Of a stretch of DNA of 64,000 nucleotides, positions 1 to 10,958 are shown piece after piece. Position numbers and translations under genes: made by a program. The stretch is from Phialophora verrucosa. Its lineage: Eukaryota > Ascomycota > Eurotiomycetes > Chaetothyriales > Herpotrichiellaceae. Location of the stretch: the NCBI GenBank assembly GCA_002099365.1, contig MSED01000014.1, positions 620,001 to 684,000 on the forward strand, written 5' to 3'. Position 1 is the first letter of the stretch. Each line of letters begins with the position of its first letter. The notes below the pieces were generated by a model. It was given only the letters and a program-made list of their open reading frames with translations, searched no databases and was not told the origin of the DNA.

Positions 1-2391
1 GTCGGACTGCGGACTACATAATGAGTTGCTCATTTCTGTACATCCAAGTGACTAACGAAGATGAGGCTAACCGTATTTGGCCCAATTAGAAAACGCGTCT
101 ACCGCGTCGCGTGTCGCGTCGTCTGCTCCGCTTGATCAACTTTCGCCTTCCTAGATATTTACTACTGGCGGAGAATTACCATTTTGACGAGGCACGAAGT
201 GCTAGATGCATACAAGAGGATACACGAAATCACACCTCAAGATATGAAACATGATGAACATGTACAACAAGTACACCGGTCCCTTACAACACCTCAATGG
301 CCTGGCGCTGGTGATCATCCTCCGTCCGTATCGGTCTGCCTTGGGAATGGATGGTAATCGACAAATATCCAACCTTGCGAGTTCCTCAGATTGTTATGTG
401 CATATAACCGTCATCTCTGCCTCTTCATCCCATCCTAAGAGGGGCGCTGAAGTGCGGTCGATCTATCAAGCCAGATTGCGACACATAGGTTCCGATGACA
501 CGGATATATTGAGCGAATGTTGAAGAATATCAGTTTTCGCCCCCCATAGGTAATACTAGCATTTACCAGCATTATCAGATATCTAAGAACGGTGTTCTAC
601 GATTTGAGATCTTGTGGGATTCTGCTTGGCCGGCAATGGAGATCCAAGGTTTGCATCTCATTTACCGGGTACTCGAAGAACTTCAGAGCATCCAGCCCGA
701 ACGCAACGTTGAATTATGGACGATGCCGTTCTTTGCAGGACCTCCCTGGAGCCTGAACGTCATGCTGGTTACGAAGCGGGTCACACCAATCTGGACTTGA
801 CTTATTCCCGTAATACCCCAGAAAGACCGCCAGACGACATGGCAGTTACCGTACTACTGAACTTGCAGTGGCGCAAGTGGCAAACGAAGTGGTTGCAGTC
901 TGGTTGGATGAGTCGGGTCCGAACATCCATGTTACGAAGGTCAAGGCGCGCAGGAGTTTTCCTAGCAAACGGTTCTCCTACCTGGTCGTGCATTTGCCTG
1001 TCACATCCGATGAAGATACGCCGTTTCTGGCATGGGCAAAGACAGGTGGATGGCAGCGCCTCGAACAAGATCTGGCTCGTTCAGGCAACTGAGAGTCCAA
1101 CCCGAGGACCGAGCAAGTCAGAAGCCACGATCTTTACTTTGGTTTTCTCCCGTATGTCGTCGCAATCATCGTGGCGTCCACTGGAGCAAGACGGCGATGT
1201 CGCGGGCGGATGGGCACACACCTACGTATTTCTGAGGTAACGAGCCTTCTGCCGCGCTCGCGTTCTTGTAAGGGTGCTACAGACAATTCAGGGGATGCCT
1301 CATCCGCGACGACTTGTCTTCGAACGCAGGTTGCACGCTCTTAGGAGAAGTAGGACCTGCTGTTGTTCTGGACAAACAAGAGCAGATACCGAGGAAAAGC
1401 GCCAGCGAAGAAGGTTCGAACACTAAGGCCGGAGTGGCTGGCACATCAAGCCCTGCGGCGTTGCTTGTTCAACTCTTCTTTCCACGGTTCCACCTCCGGG
1501 AACCGTACCCGGGGACGCCGTTGAAACATCAAAGAAGGCCTCACTCAAGTCAAATATAACACATCCGGACCGCGGATGCATGTAATTTCGACGCTCGATC
1601 CGAGGCATCTTTGTCCCTGCTTAAATCTAGACGAGTCTAACGATTGAGAAACGAATTCCGATTAAGGCCAACGCTTTCGGCGGGACTGTAGCCATGTGGC
1701 CTTTACCCTCTCCCCCATGTCCTGGAGATTTCCTTGAGTACGCTCTCTCCAGTTGACCAACTGCCGAAAGTGGTGCTTTGGGTCAAGGACCGCCAACCTG
1801 GACAAGCTGCAAAGCCAACTCGTCTAGCAGCGTGCTTCGATGCGGAAACGGACTTCTTACGACTTTAGAACCTCTCGGTAGTGGAATCCTACCGGATTTC
1901 CACAGATATGCCCACGATGCGATTGGCCGCCTGCTTCGAGCGTCTATCAGAAGCCGGCTCTCAAAGGGCAAGCCAAGCCGGTTGGTTTGCCGGTCATACC
2001 CAACGGAAGGTTGGCCTGCTAATTGTGTGGTCACAGTTGATCCGACGGCGCCCCAGACAGTACTCGAATCCCCACAATTGAACCCCAAATCCCCGCAAAC
2101 ATCTTGGCTTGAAAGCGACTATCATTGTAGTCGGGCATATCGAGTGGCATCTGCATGGACACCGTACGGAGCTAGCCATGTCGATGTATATGTGGCACGG
2201 TGGAATACCGCCTGCGCCTGGTCGATCACGGCAGTTGATCAGACACAATTGCCGCCTATCACTCCAGCCTCCACACAGCAGCTAGGTGTCGCCTTCACCG
2301 ACACCAATATAAGCACCCGAACTCCATCTGGGCAGCTTTTCCAGGACCTCGTCTCTGTCGGTGATTGAGTCTACCCCAACCAAAGGGCAAG
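1..2391. other. Gene-free left end
   Basis: I see no supportable gene here. The open frames are short, change frame often and match no family I recognise; the longest (about 1778-2368 and 716-1240, plus strand) have no recognisable domain or splice structure. AATATAAG at about 2306-2313 lies some 80 bp before the start codon of the permease and is a possible TATA element. Confidence 0.5.
2306..2313 (+). promoter_or_regulatory. Possible TATA element of the Dal5-type permease
   Basis: AATATAAG about 80 bp upstream of the ATG at 2392. Spacing is reasonable for a fungal TATA box; there is no other evidence. Confidence 0.3.
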
Positions 2392-4365
2392 ATGGCTCCA
2401 GAAATCGTCAATGTTGTGAGCACCCCGTTAGACACGGAGAAACAGGTCCAGGAGACCGTCCTTCATCTCGAAGATGCACTCGCCTCGCTGAATATTGACC
2501 CCAAAGACGCAGATGAGGCTTTCGCTTTCCTGCGGGACCATCCAAATGCCGACGGCGTCACTCAGGAAGCTATTAGCATTCTTGCCGACGAAGGAAAGCG
2601 CAAACAGCTCCTGCGCAAGATCGACTGGGCAATTCTTCCCTGTATGATCGCCACATATTTCCTGCAGTTCTTGGACAAGACGACAATCGGATATACTGCT
2701 GTCATGGGTCTCCGTGATGATACGCATCTCAAGGGCCAACAATACTCGGACGTTGCAATGATATTTGTAAGTGGAGCCAGTTGATTTTGGTTGGGTCAGT
2801 TTTGGCCCATCTTTCCATGTTGCTGATGAAATGATCAGTATATCGGCTACCTGGCCGCCGAGTTTCCAACTCAGTATCTCTCCCAACGAATATCCCGGCT
2901 CGGAAAGTACTTGGGCGCAAACATCATCCTTTGGGGGGCCGTTTTAGCAGCCCATGCGGCCGCCCAGAACTATGCTGGCTTGATGATCTGCCGTGCGCTG
3001 CTGGGTGTCTTCGAGTCAGTCGTCTCACCAACGCTCGTACTGGTTGTCGCCATGTGGTACAAGAAGTCCGAGCAAGGACGCAGAATCTCCTATGTCTACG
3101 TTTGCAACAGGTAGGCACTAACCTTCCAATAGCATCCCTTGGCTGACATCTTGTTCAGTTTGACATCCATCTTTGCTGGTCTTGTGTCTTGGGGTGTTTC
3201 GCACACGCACAACAAGAGCTTCGCAAGCTGGCGAATCTTCCTGCTCACGATCGGCCTGGTGACCGTGGTGGTTGGCATCATCGTCTTCTTCTACCTACCG
3301 GATTCGCCCGTCAAAGCCAGACGCTTCACAGATGCTGAGAAAGTCGCAACGCTTTTGCGGGTCAAGGACAACCAATCGGGGACGCAAAACGCCCAGATCA
3401 AACGATCTCAGATTTTGAAGACGTTCAAGGACCCCGGGGTGTATCTTGTCGCAGTCTCTGTCGTGCTCTTGAGTGTCCCCACCGCCATTCCAAACTTCTC
3501 CAGCATCCTCTTGACCACGTTCGGATATACTTCACAGCAAGCTGTAAGTGACCATGCTCCGCAGGCTGACTGGGGCGTCGCATTGACCTGGCGCAGTTGA
3601 TCTTGAACATCCCGGGCGGCGTGGTCGGAGCCGTCTCGACCATCCTCATCGGCTACCTCAGCGACAAATGGAATGATCGAAGTCTCGTCATGATCATCAG
3701 CATTCTCCCAACTATCGCCGCATTTGCCATGATGATCGGACTGGATCCCGGTGAGCTGATGAAAAATTTGCCTGGCCTCGTGGTTCTTGGCTACTAACAT
3801 AATGTAGGCGGTGTCCCCAAGAGCAAAGGAGCTCTCCTGTTTGCATTGTACCTCTGCAACTCGTTCACATCGGTAAGTCTCTGTCTGATATTGTGTCTTG
3901 CACGAAGAACTGACACCGGTGGATCTCCAGGCCTTTATGCTCTTGCTCGTTTGGAATGCCTCAAACCTAGGGGGTCACACGAAGAAGGTGACGGTCAACG
4001 CTTTGACGCTCATGCTCTACTGTGCCGGAAACATCGCCGGCACCGAGTCTTTCCGCGCTTCCGAGGCCCCCGGCTATATCAGTGGCAAAGCAGCCATCAT
4101 GGCCACCCTGTCAGCTCAGTATGTCACTCCCGAACACCTATGTGCACACGGTCGCGTTTCGCTGCCTCTCTGCTCTTGGTGGCTAACAAGTCTACGCAGG
4201 GTACTGGTCTGTCTGGTACTGAGGTTCCGCAACGATAGACTGAACAAGAAGAACCGAGAGAAACTCGCGGCCATGAGCGAGGACGAGAAGGAGAGGCTGA
4301 AACAACAACTGGCGTACGCTGACAAGACGGACAGAGAGAACCCATTCTTCGTCTACACCCATTGA
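2392..4365 (+). CDS. Dal5-type MFS anion:cation symporter (allantoate permease family)
   Basis: Seven exons: 2392-2766, 2839-3110, 3159-3543, 3597-3750, 3808-3872, 3931-4118, 4200-4365 (534 aa). All six introns are GT-AG and the frame is kept throughout. The protein has a long acidic cytoplasmic N-terminus, then the family's first TM region with KIDWAILP and FLDKTTIGYTAVMG, the YIGYLAAEFPTQYLSQR segment, and the GAV(V/S) and GYLSDKWNDR loop in the second half; it ends in a charged tail with NPFFVYTH. This fits the Dal5/anion:cation symporter family of plasma-membrane carriers, which take up allantoate, ureidosuccinate, vitamins or other organic anions. The substrate cannot be read from sequence. 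No functionally linked gene lies next to it. The family call is secure; the penultimate splice (4119-4199) is the least constrained. Confidence 0.88.
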
Positions 4366-5516
4366 GTGGTGGTCTAGGGTTCAAGCTGAGCATTGGGAAG
4401 CCAGATGTCGTGAGCGTCGTTGTTGGACTTCTCATCCAGAGTGCTCCGTAAGTGTTGAGAGTTGTGACTACCTCAACGACATGGATCGGTTCTCGAGAAC
4501 CGTACCGCGGCGTCCAATCCCCGGAGCAGACGTCACCTAGCAATGAAGCTCGAGGACCTGTGCGTTTTCTTCTTGCCTATACCTATGAACGCACGGAGTG
4601 GATGTATGTACCCACGTTGATCACTCAGCCACTCCGCAGCAGACTACATGGTGTAGAGATCTATCGTCTGTGTCGTCTCTGTCCTGCTGTGTACGGGGCG
4701 GGGTGTAGCGCAGTGAACACTGACATGATTAACAATCCGAGTGCCGCGCCCGTGTACAATGTACGATCCGGAGAAGAGAGGGACTACGAATTGCGACTAT
4801 GTCCTTGCACTGGGCCAAGTAAATACGCTGTAAGTGATCGGTTTGAAAGGGGGTGGATAGGATGTAATCGAGTGTAGTGACAAATATCTCGCCCTGGCAC
4901 TCCTTATGCCCATGTAATGCCACGCCATGCTCCGCCACGCCCAGGTACATCATCGTGCACCTGGGCTCGCGCCTCATCTCGAATGAGACCCAGGGCGATG
5001 CCAGCCGGCCCTGTGCTCACCTCCAGCTCGCGCCCCTACAGTAAGATGCTTGGAGAGCACCTTCTGACGGTGCTGCCTCACGGCAAGGGACGCAAGATAG
5101 GACCCCCGGTGTCGTCCGTGTCATCTTGACGCACTTGCGAGCGTCGCGGCGTTAGCACATGCCCATGTGCCGCCGTCAGCTGTATTGCACGAGTGGCCTT
5201 TTGGATACGAAGAATGTGTAGAGTACATGAAGCTTTTTTAAGACCTCTTTTATTGCTTCGCGGTCTTGCGGAGCCTTACGTCACCAGAGCTGAGGAAAAA
5301 GGCGGTGGCACACACCACTCGTATACGAAACCCCACGTACGAGGACACGGTATGTAGGAATGAGAGGCACTGCCGAAGCGCGTCTCAATTCATCACGTAT
5401 GGAGTAACGGAGTATTAGGGGACGGACGGGACGAGTACTCTACTTTTTGGTGATTGATCAAAACGAGACGACTTGCAGGGCTGGGTGGTGGGGCATAAAA
5501 AGATTCAAAAAATACA
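4366..5516. other. Intergenic region
   Basis: No gene recognised between the permease and the tRNA. Open frames here are short and of chance quality. A T-rich stretch follows 5225. Confidence 0.5.
5507..5512 (-). terminator. Pol III terminator of tRNA-Arg
   Basis: A run of six A on the plus strand is TTTTTT on the tRNA strand, 4 nt past the tRNA 3' end. A second run of five follows at 5497-5501. This is a standard RNA polymerase III stop. Confidence 0.85.
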
Positions 5517-5588
5517 AGGACGCGACGGGATTCGAACCCGCAATCGCTTGATTCGTAGTCAAGCGCGATACCATTTCGCCACGCATCC
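5517..5588 (-). tRNA. tRNA-Arg(ACG)
   Basis: Read on the minus strand this folds into a 72-nt cloverleaf. The 7-bp acceptor stem pairs GGATGCG with CGCGTCC (one G-T pair). The D stem is GCGA/TCGC, the anticodon stem CTTGA/TCAAG, and the T arm GCGGG-TTCGAAT-CCCGT. The anticodon loop CTACGAA places ACG at 5554-5556 (inosine-modified in eukaryotes, decoding CGU/CGC/CGA). Internal A box (TGGCGAAATGG) and B box (GGTTCGAATCC) are visible. There is no intron and CCA is not encoded, as expected for a nuclear gene. Confidence 0.96.
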
Positions 5589-5745
5589 TGGGATGTGGCC
5601 ATGTGTCGCGTTATCAATGCCTCAATTTGTGACTTGAAAATAAGCGAAATAGATTATATCGTGGAAAATTTTCACCGTCACGTGCGAACTCAGGATCTTC
5701 TTCGGGACATCGGGCGTGTATCTACGGAGGGGCGTACGAATATCA

Positions 5746-5765
5746 AGTACCGAGTACTCGGTACT
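5746..5765. repeat. 20-bp perfect palindrome
   Basis: AGTACCGAGTACTCGGTACT is identical to its reverse complement over all 20 bases. It lies about 160 bp beyond the 5' side of the tRNA gene (minus strand). Function unknown. Confidence 0.9.
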
Positions 5766-6224
5766 AGTTGCACATTTGCGGGATGCGTGCGGAGTACGGC
5801 GCAACCTCACAACCTGTGATTTTTGTGGTGGTGATTACACCGAATTTTTCCAGACCTGGGCCTAATGGACGACGGTGACGTTCACTTCTCGCATCTGTCC
5901 TATTGCCAGAGGTGCAGACATACATACGTACGTACGTACAGGCGTACTCGTGTTCGCTACGGACCTCCTTTTTGTTGAATACGGACTCGCCGGTACAGGT
6001 CGGATGTCCAGGCCCTGCAGACCAGCAGAGGAGGGAAACTGTGAGTCAACTCGTACGGGTGGGTTACCCACATGCGGAAACCGACGTGCAAACTCAAAAC
6101 GAGTTGCGAGATGGACTACGCACGTGCGTGTGCATGTGCAGGGCGCTTGTTGATGGTACACACATACTACGTATGTACATACGCGGACACGGAATGTCGC
6201 CTTGTAACGGGAGACGAGGTAAGT

Positions 6225-6268
6225 GGGATGAAGATGTAGATGTAAATGTAGATGCAGATTCAGATGTG
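6225..6268. repeat. Degenerate GATGTA hexamer microsatellite
   Basis: About seven consecutive six-base units of the type GATGTA, GATGTA, AATGTA, GATGCA, GATTCA, GATGTG. It is non-coding as far as can be seen; the apparent His-Leu repeat on the minus strand is a by-product. Confidence 0.7.
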
Positions 6269-6956
6269 GGTATATGTACCCGTAAGCGCGATGGTGTTCG
6301 TACATTCTATTCTATTCTTATGCGCCGCTGTGCCACGCAATGCCATCTAAATAGGAGTCCTAGTCTCCACACGGATTACATACACAGTAACACATAATGC
6401 AGTCCTTAAATACACACCAGCACCGCAATGATCGGATCTCAAATTATGCAGGCGCGGCGCGTCGCATCATGCTGAGACCGAGCGCCGTGTGCGGGCCCGC
6501 TTGTCCAACTCCCATTATCAATCACTCCGTAAAGTCCAGGACGCCATGCCGTCTATCCGCCAATTTCAAGATCCCGTCGCGTCGTAGTCTGGGGGCGCAG
6601 TATGTATATAGTACAAGAATCGGATGTTGCAAAGTTGTCCGCTTTGGGGGGGAAAGGCTAACACATGATGACCTCGTGTGGCACGCATGGAGAACACTCT
6701 CGTCACTGGTCCGCCCAAGTCCTGCGAAATATCCCGTCCATGTGTCCGGAGAAAGTCTTTGCCGCTGGACTGACGTCGTTGGATATCGGGCCGCCCATGG
6801 TAAATGGCACATGGCACATGGCGGATGGGTGGCCGACCTGCTGACGCGCCAAGGTATCTCCGTATATGCACTTTCATAGCACAGCCCGCCAAGATCCCTG
6901 CGAGGCCGGCTGCTACGGTGTCGTAAATCGTGCAAACAAGACAGGAGAGAATCAGG

Positions 6957-8666
6957 TCAGGTGAATTCCTTCTCCCCACCGACGGCCTCGCCCAGATCGT
7001 GATGTGGCTCGTCGCTTGTGGCCTTCTTCTCTGCGATTTCCGGCGCTTCGGGCCCGAAGCGGGACGAAGTCTCGCTGTGTGAGCCCTCTGATGAAGTCGC
7101 GCTCGGACTTGACGAACTGCTCGTCGTGTCGGCGGCCCCAACGTTCGGATCGGCCTGCTTCTCCTCGTCTCTAGGGGGAGTCAGGTTGGTGGGGGCAAAT
7201 CGACTTCGCACGCGGATCCCTTCGCCGTACTTGTAGAAGACGAAGGGAATGGGCGCCAGAAGGCACGCGACCCCACCGATCAGGGAGCCGCCGCCCCCGA
7301 TGCCCAAGGAATGAAACATCTGGCTCGTGAACAGAGGGGCCGCTGCGCCGCACGCTGAACGGCAAATGGTATTCGCGGCCATCGCGCTGGCCGTGTACAT
7401 CAAGTACGTGTCAGTGAGGTAGTTGAGGTATGAAACAAAGATGATCATGATCGATGAGCCGAGGAACGTGCCCGCAAGGGTGGGCACGAACCAGTGGATG
7501 CTGTTGAAGTTGGCGGTCCAAGCGAACCAGAACATGGTGATGGCGAAGAAGATGCCACCCAGCATGGCGAGCGGCAATCTGTCCTCTGGCTTGCGGGGGA
7601 TACCGGCTTCGATTTTCTTCCTTTCGAGGGATGAGTTGTAGAATATGACTGCTCCGCCGATGCATGCTCCGGCGACGGTGCCGATCAGTGGAAGCTCGCC
7701 GACGCCGGAGTTCCAGCCCCGCTTCTCTTGAAACACGATCGGGTAGATCGTGAACAGCATGTAGAGCAGAAGGTAGACGATCGAGAGATAGATGGCGACG
7801 AGGAAGGAGATGGTATCGAACAGGATTTGCCAGGGCCGAAGCAGGGCGACTTTGAACATTGCGGCCAGGTCGCGTCCTTCAGCTTCCGCAGGGGCCCGGA
7901 TATCCTGATACTCAGGGACCCCAGTGGCCCGCAGTCGGCGAGCCTTGTTGATCAAGACCACCGCAGGAAGGGTCTCCGGGATGGTAAACATCAGCAGCTC
8001 CGTCGCTCCTCCCAGCCACAGCAACACGTAGAATGACCACCTCCAATCTTCTTTGAGCTGGAGGAATCCGCTTATGACGGGCCCAATGGCGGGGCCGATA
8101 AAAGTCATCATGGAAAAGATGGCCATGGCGTTCCCTCGCTCGACAGGTCCCCATACGTCCGCGAGGACTCCCGGTGCATTGGTCAGAGGGGCACTCGCAA
8201 AGGTGCCGGTCAAGAGCCGGCCCACGAGCAGCGACCCGAAATTTGGAGCGAATGCGCACAGGAAATTGAAGGCATTGTAGAGGGTGAATGTCACGTAAAA
8301 GACATAGCGTCGGCCGTAGAATTCGGAAAGCGGAGCGAAGAGGAGAGGTCCAGCCACATATCCCAACAGGAAGAGGGTGATGACAAGACCAGCCGCGACT
8401 TCGGACACATGGAACTGTTCAGCAATGCCGCGAAGACAGCCCGACGGACTCGAGGAAGCAAAAGTTGCGTTGCAGACGAGAACGACGGCCACTATCGTGC
8501 AATACCATCGACGTCCGGTTGACCATTCCTTGGGATTCTCAATATCCCCGGGAGCGAAATCAACGTGGCCGTATTGGTTGATAAATGGCTTGACAGAGGG
8601 ATCGATCTTGCCAGAGCGGTAAGGTTTGGCGACAGGTCGAGAAAGAATCCTCTCTATTCTGTCCAT
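6957..8666 (-). CDS. MFS multidrug/polyamine transporter, DHA1 family
   Basis: Single-exon gene, 569 aa. Twelve hydrophobic segments are preceded by an approximately 50-residue cytoplasmic N-terminus ending IENPKEWS, the usual lead-in to TM1 in fungal DHA1 proteins. Family motifs: LGYVAGPLLFAPLSEFYGRR (motif A-like loop after TM2), LVGRLLTGTFASAPLTN, and MTFIGPAIGPVISGFL with the DWRWSFYVL that follows it. The C-terminal tail of about 90 residues is unusually rich in Ser, Glu and Asp. The family (yeast TPO/FLU1 relatives) exports polyamines, azoles, benomyl and similar drugs by proton antiport at the plasma membrane; substrate here is unknown. It diverges from the ketopantoate reductase-like gene across about 1.2 kb. 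Confidence 0.92.
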   Translation of the reverse strand: MDRIERILSRPVAKPYRSGKIDPSVKPFINQYGHVDFAPGDIENPKEWSTGRRWYCTIVAVVLVCNATFASSSPSGCLRGIAEQFHVSEVAAGLVITLFLLGYVAGPLLFAPLSEFYGRRYVFYVTFTLYNAFNFLCAFAPNFGSLLVGRLLTGTFASAPLTNAPGVLADVWGPVERGNAMAIFSMMTFIGPAIGPVISGFLQLKEDWRWSFYVLLWLGGATELLMFTIPETLPAVVLINKARRLRATGVPEYQDIRAPAEAEGRDLAAMFKVALLRPWQILFDTISFLVAIYLSIVYLLLYMLFTIYPIVFQEKRGWNSGVGELPLIGTVAGACIGGAVIFYNSSLERKKIEAGIPRKPEDRLPLAMLGGIFFAITMFWFAWTANFNSIHWFVPTLAGTFLGSSIMIIFVSYLNYLTDTYLMYTASAMAANTICRSACGAAAPLFTSQMFHSLGIGGGGSLIGGVACLLAPIPFVFYKYGEGIRVRSRFAPTNLTPPRDEEKQADPNVGAADTTSSSSSPSATSSEGSHSETSSRFGPEAPEIAEKKATSDEPHHDLGEAVGGEKEFT

Positions 8667-9850
8667 GGCAGCTGTTGGTAGGGTCGTGGATTGTTCGGCG
8701 GGAGGCTACCTCTGAAGGGGTTCGAGGACAACGAAAAGGGCATGACGACGGCCTTTTCATAGATCTGGACCCCTGGCCACTGGGATATTTTCTGAAACCC
8801 AGGCCATGCAAGCCACTAAGTTCGCAAGACCGCACGATTGGTAAGGTTGTTGATGCTCCGCGTGCTCGGCTATACGGCACGTCGTGCCCAGCCAAAGGGC
8901 GTCGAGATGCAATGCTATGTCCGTGAACCACGAAAGGAAAGCTTGGTCTACTAGCACGTCATGGACTTGCCGTCGGCATCCATGATTCGCAGGCCCTGTC
9001 ACCGGGCGGCGGTGGGCGCAAGGCTGGGTTGCATCATTGGTTGTCTTTCTCTCCTTTGCCTCCCTCTTTTCAATCAGAATTTTCGATATTCTGGCGATTT
9101 GCTTGTTTCGGATGATCGACTCCGGTGGACAAGCTTCAGAGCTTGTGGAGACATGATGTGCAAATTGCTCGAAGATTCCGGCTTCAGGACAATGAGTCAA
9201 AGATGCATGAGCACTAGCACCACCATTGCCCCTTAGCACAGCCTTCTTGCCATCAACTTTGGTGAAGTTGGCGTCTGCTTGTGTACAAGTAAGCGGGTCT
9301 TGGAATGTGCACAACGTGGTATGGAAGACTTATCAGCATACGCATCCCTGCCAGCTGTGGGCTCCTTCTGCCAAGGGACGGGCATCGCGCCTTTGCAGAT
9401 GCCGAGGAACGATAAACGCAGCCGGTGGTTACATGACCTTTGTCCACATCTAGTTATTGTCGACTTACGATGGCTACCAAGCATTGCAGGGAGCGCGCGT
9501 CGTGCATTGCCCTTAGGACACTGTCTTAAGCTAATTGTAACAACGTGCGTGTTGTCAGCCTCGTCGTTGATTAAATATGAGAGCCGTGATGACATGTTTC
9601 TTTTCACCATAAGACTTGCCTTCTCGAACACTCAACCGGTAGGGCTCGGATTAGGCACCCTGCGAATTACTTAACGCCGGGCCCGTCCGCTACCAGCACC
9701 TCATAAGGCCCGTGGGGGCCTAAAGCCCTGGGGGGAGTCGGTACATCGCACACAGTTATCTCGGGCTTTTCGGCCAAACTCCGGATGATAACGTTCGTCG
9801 GGTTGTTCTTCACCCTCTCTTGTACTTACATGGTCCTGTATATCTCCTCT
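8667..9850. other. Divergent intergenic region
   Basis: Shared upstream region of the MFS gene (minus) and the reductase-like gene (plus). An open frame of 185 codons on the minus strand (8757-9314) has no domain and looks accidental. Confidence 0.5.
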
Positions 9851-10879
9851 ATGTCTTCCTGTGAAACAATAATGAACGATCCACCGCACGTTCTTCTCTT
9901 TGGAGCCGGTAGCATAGGTTCCGTCTGTCTGTACCAGTTTCAGAGGGCCGGCTGTAGAGTCACAGCGGTCTGCCGCTCGAACTACGACGCCGTCAAGCGG
10001 GACGGCTTCTCTTTGAAGAGTTTGAGGTACGGCGACGTGCAGTTCAGGCCAGATCTAGTTGTCAGAAGTGCCGAGGAATGTGCCAGAGACGTCAGCTATG
10101 ACTTCGTCTTCGTCACTACGAAATGCTTTCCTGGATCGAAGCCATCGTTGAGTGAACTGATCCGGCCTTTCGTCCAAGGTCGACCTCACACAGCCATCGT
10201 GCTGGCTCAGAACGGGATAGCAATCGAAGATGAAGTCGCAGAAACATTTCCCAATAACCCTATCCTGAGTTGCGTGGTCTACCTACCTGCATTTCAGACG
10301 GAGCAAGGGGTGATCGAATACCCGGAGATGCTAAACCTGCTCGAGATTGGCACTTTCCCTGCCAACGGCCCGGAGTCGCACAAAGCCGCCGCAACCAAGC
10401 TGGCGGGACTTGTGGTTGCTGGGGGTGGGCAGGCCGAAGTCCATGACGATATTCAAATTGCTCGCTGGTCCAAGGTTTTGATGAATTGTTCCTGGAATCC
10501 GATTTGTGCGCTTGCACTGTGCTCAGATGGAGACTTCCTGAACTCAGCTGCCCCTTATGCGTGGGAGCTGGGTTGGGGCGTCATGAAAGAAATCGTGGAG
10601 CTGGCAAGAACTATCGGCATCCCCAATGTCAACGAACAGGTGGCAGAGCAGAAAGCGATGATCGCAAAGAGAAGAGCGGCAACAAACACAGGGAGAGAGA
10701 ATAGTATGGTGCAAGACGTCAAACAGGGAAAATTATTTGAGGTCGAGGCAATAGTCGGAAACACTGTCCGGCTTGGGCGACGACACAATGTCAAGATGCC
10801 ACTGACAGAGATGCTCTACGCATTGGCCAAGGCAAGGTTTGATGCTCTGGTCCGCGAGAAGTATACCCAAGGTCGGTGA
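9851..10879 (+). CDS. 2-dehydropantoate 2-reductase-like (ApbA/PanE family)
   Basis: Intronless. The N-terminus is a Rossmann motif, VLLFGAGSIGSV, followed by AVCRSNY. The C-terminal ApbA domain shows the catalytic-type lysine in ARWSKVLMN, the conserved Asn in NCSWNP, and the SMVQDVKQGK(L/..)EVEAI segment that carries the family's Ser/Asp/Glu substrate-binding residues. The family reduces 2-dehydropantoate to pantoate with NADPH, but fungi carry several paralogues of uncertain substrate, so I do not assign PAN5. The open frame extends upstream to 9785, but that adds a hydrophobic stretch not typical of the family. ATG 9851 (342 aa) or ATG 9872 (335 aa), just before the Rossmann motif, are the likelier starts. 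Confidence 0.85.
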   Translation: MSSCETIMNDPPHVLLFGAGSIGSVCLYQFQRAGCRVTAVCRSNYDAVKRDGFSLKSLRYGDVQFRPDLVVRSAEECARDVSYDFVFVTTKCFPGSKPSLSELIRPFVQGRPHTAIVLAQNGIAIEDEVAETFPNNPILSCVVYLPAFQTEQGVIEYPEMLNLLEIGTFPANGPESHKAAATKLAGLVVAGGGQAEVHDDIQIARWSKVLMNCSWNPICALALCSDGDFLNSAAPYAWELGWGVMKEIVELARTIGIPNVNEQVAEQKAMIAKRRAATNTGRENSMVQDVKQGKLFEVEAIVGNTVRLGRRHNVKMPLTEMLYALAKARFDALVREKYTQGR

Positions 10880-10958
10880 GCGCGAACGGTAAACGAGGCC
10901 ACTGCCTAACAAGCAGAAGATCTGGCGGTAGGTTTGCCCGAATATGATCAACCAATCT

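Larger units (their letters stand above)
5589..6956. other. Gene-free, repeat-containing intergenic DNA
   Basis: No gene recognised. The stretch carries a 20-bp perfect palindrome (5746-5765), an ACGT tetranucleotide run near 5927-5940 and a degenerate GATGTA-type hexamer repeat (about 6225-6268). Confidence 0.5.

Noticed and set aside
716..1240. Plus-strand open frame of 174 codons in the left end
   Set aside because: No domain, overlapping frames of similar length, no splice structure or family resemblance; looks accidental.
8757..9314. Minus-strand open frame of 185 codons between divergent genes
   Set aside because: Composition and content resemble random sequence; it sits in the expected promoter region.
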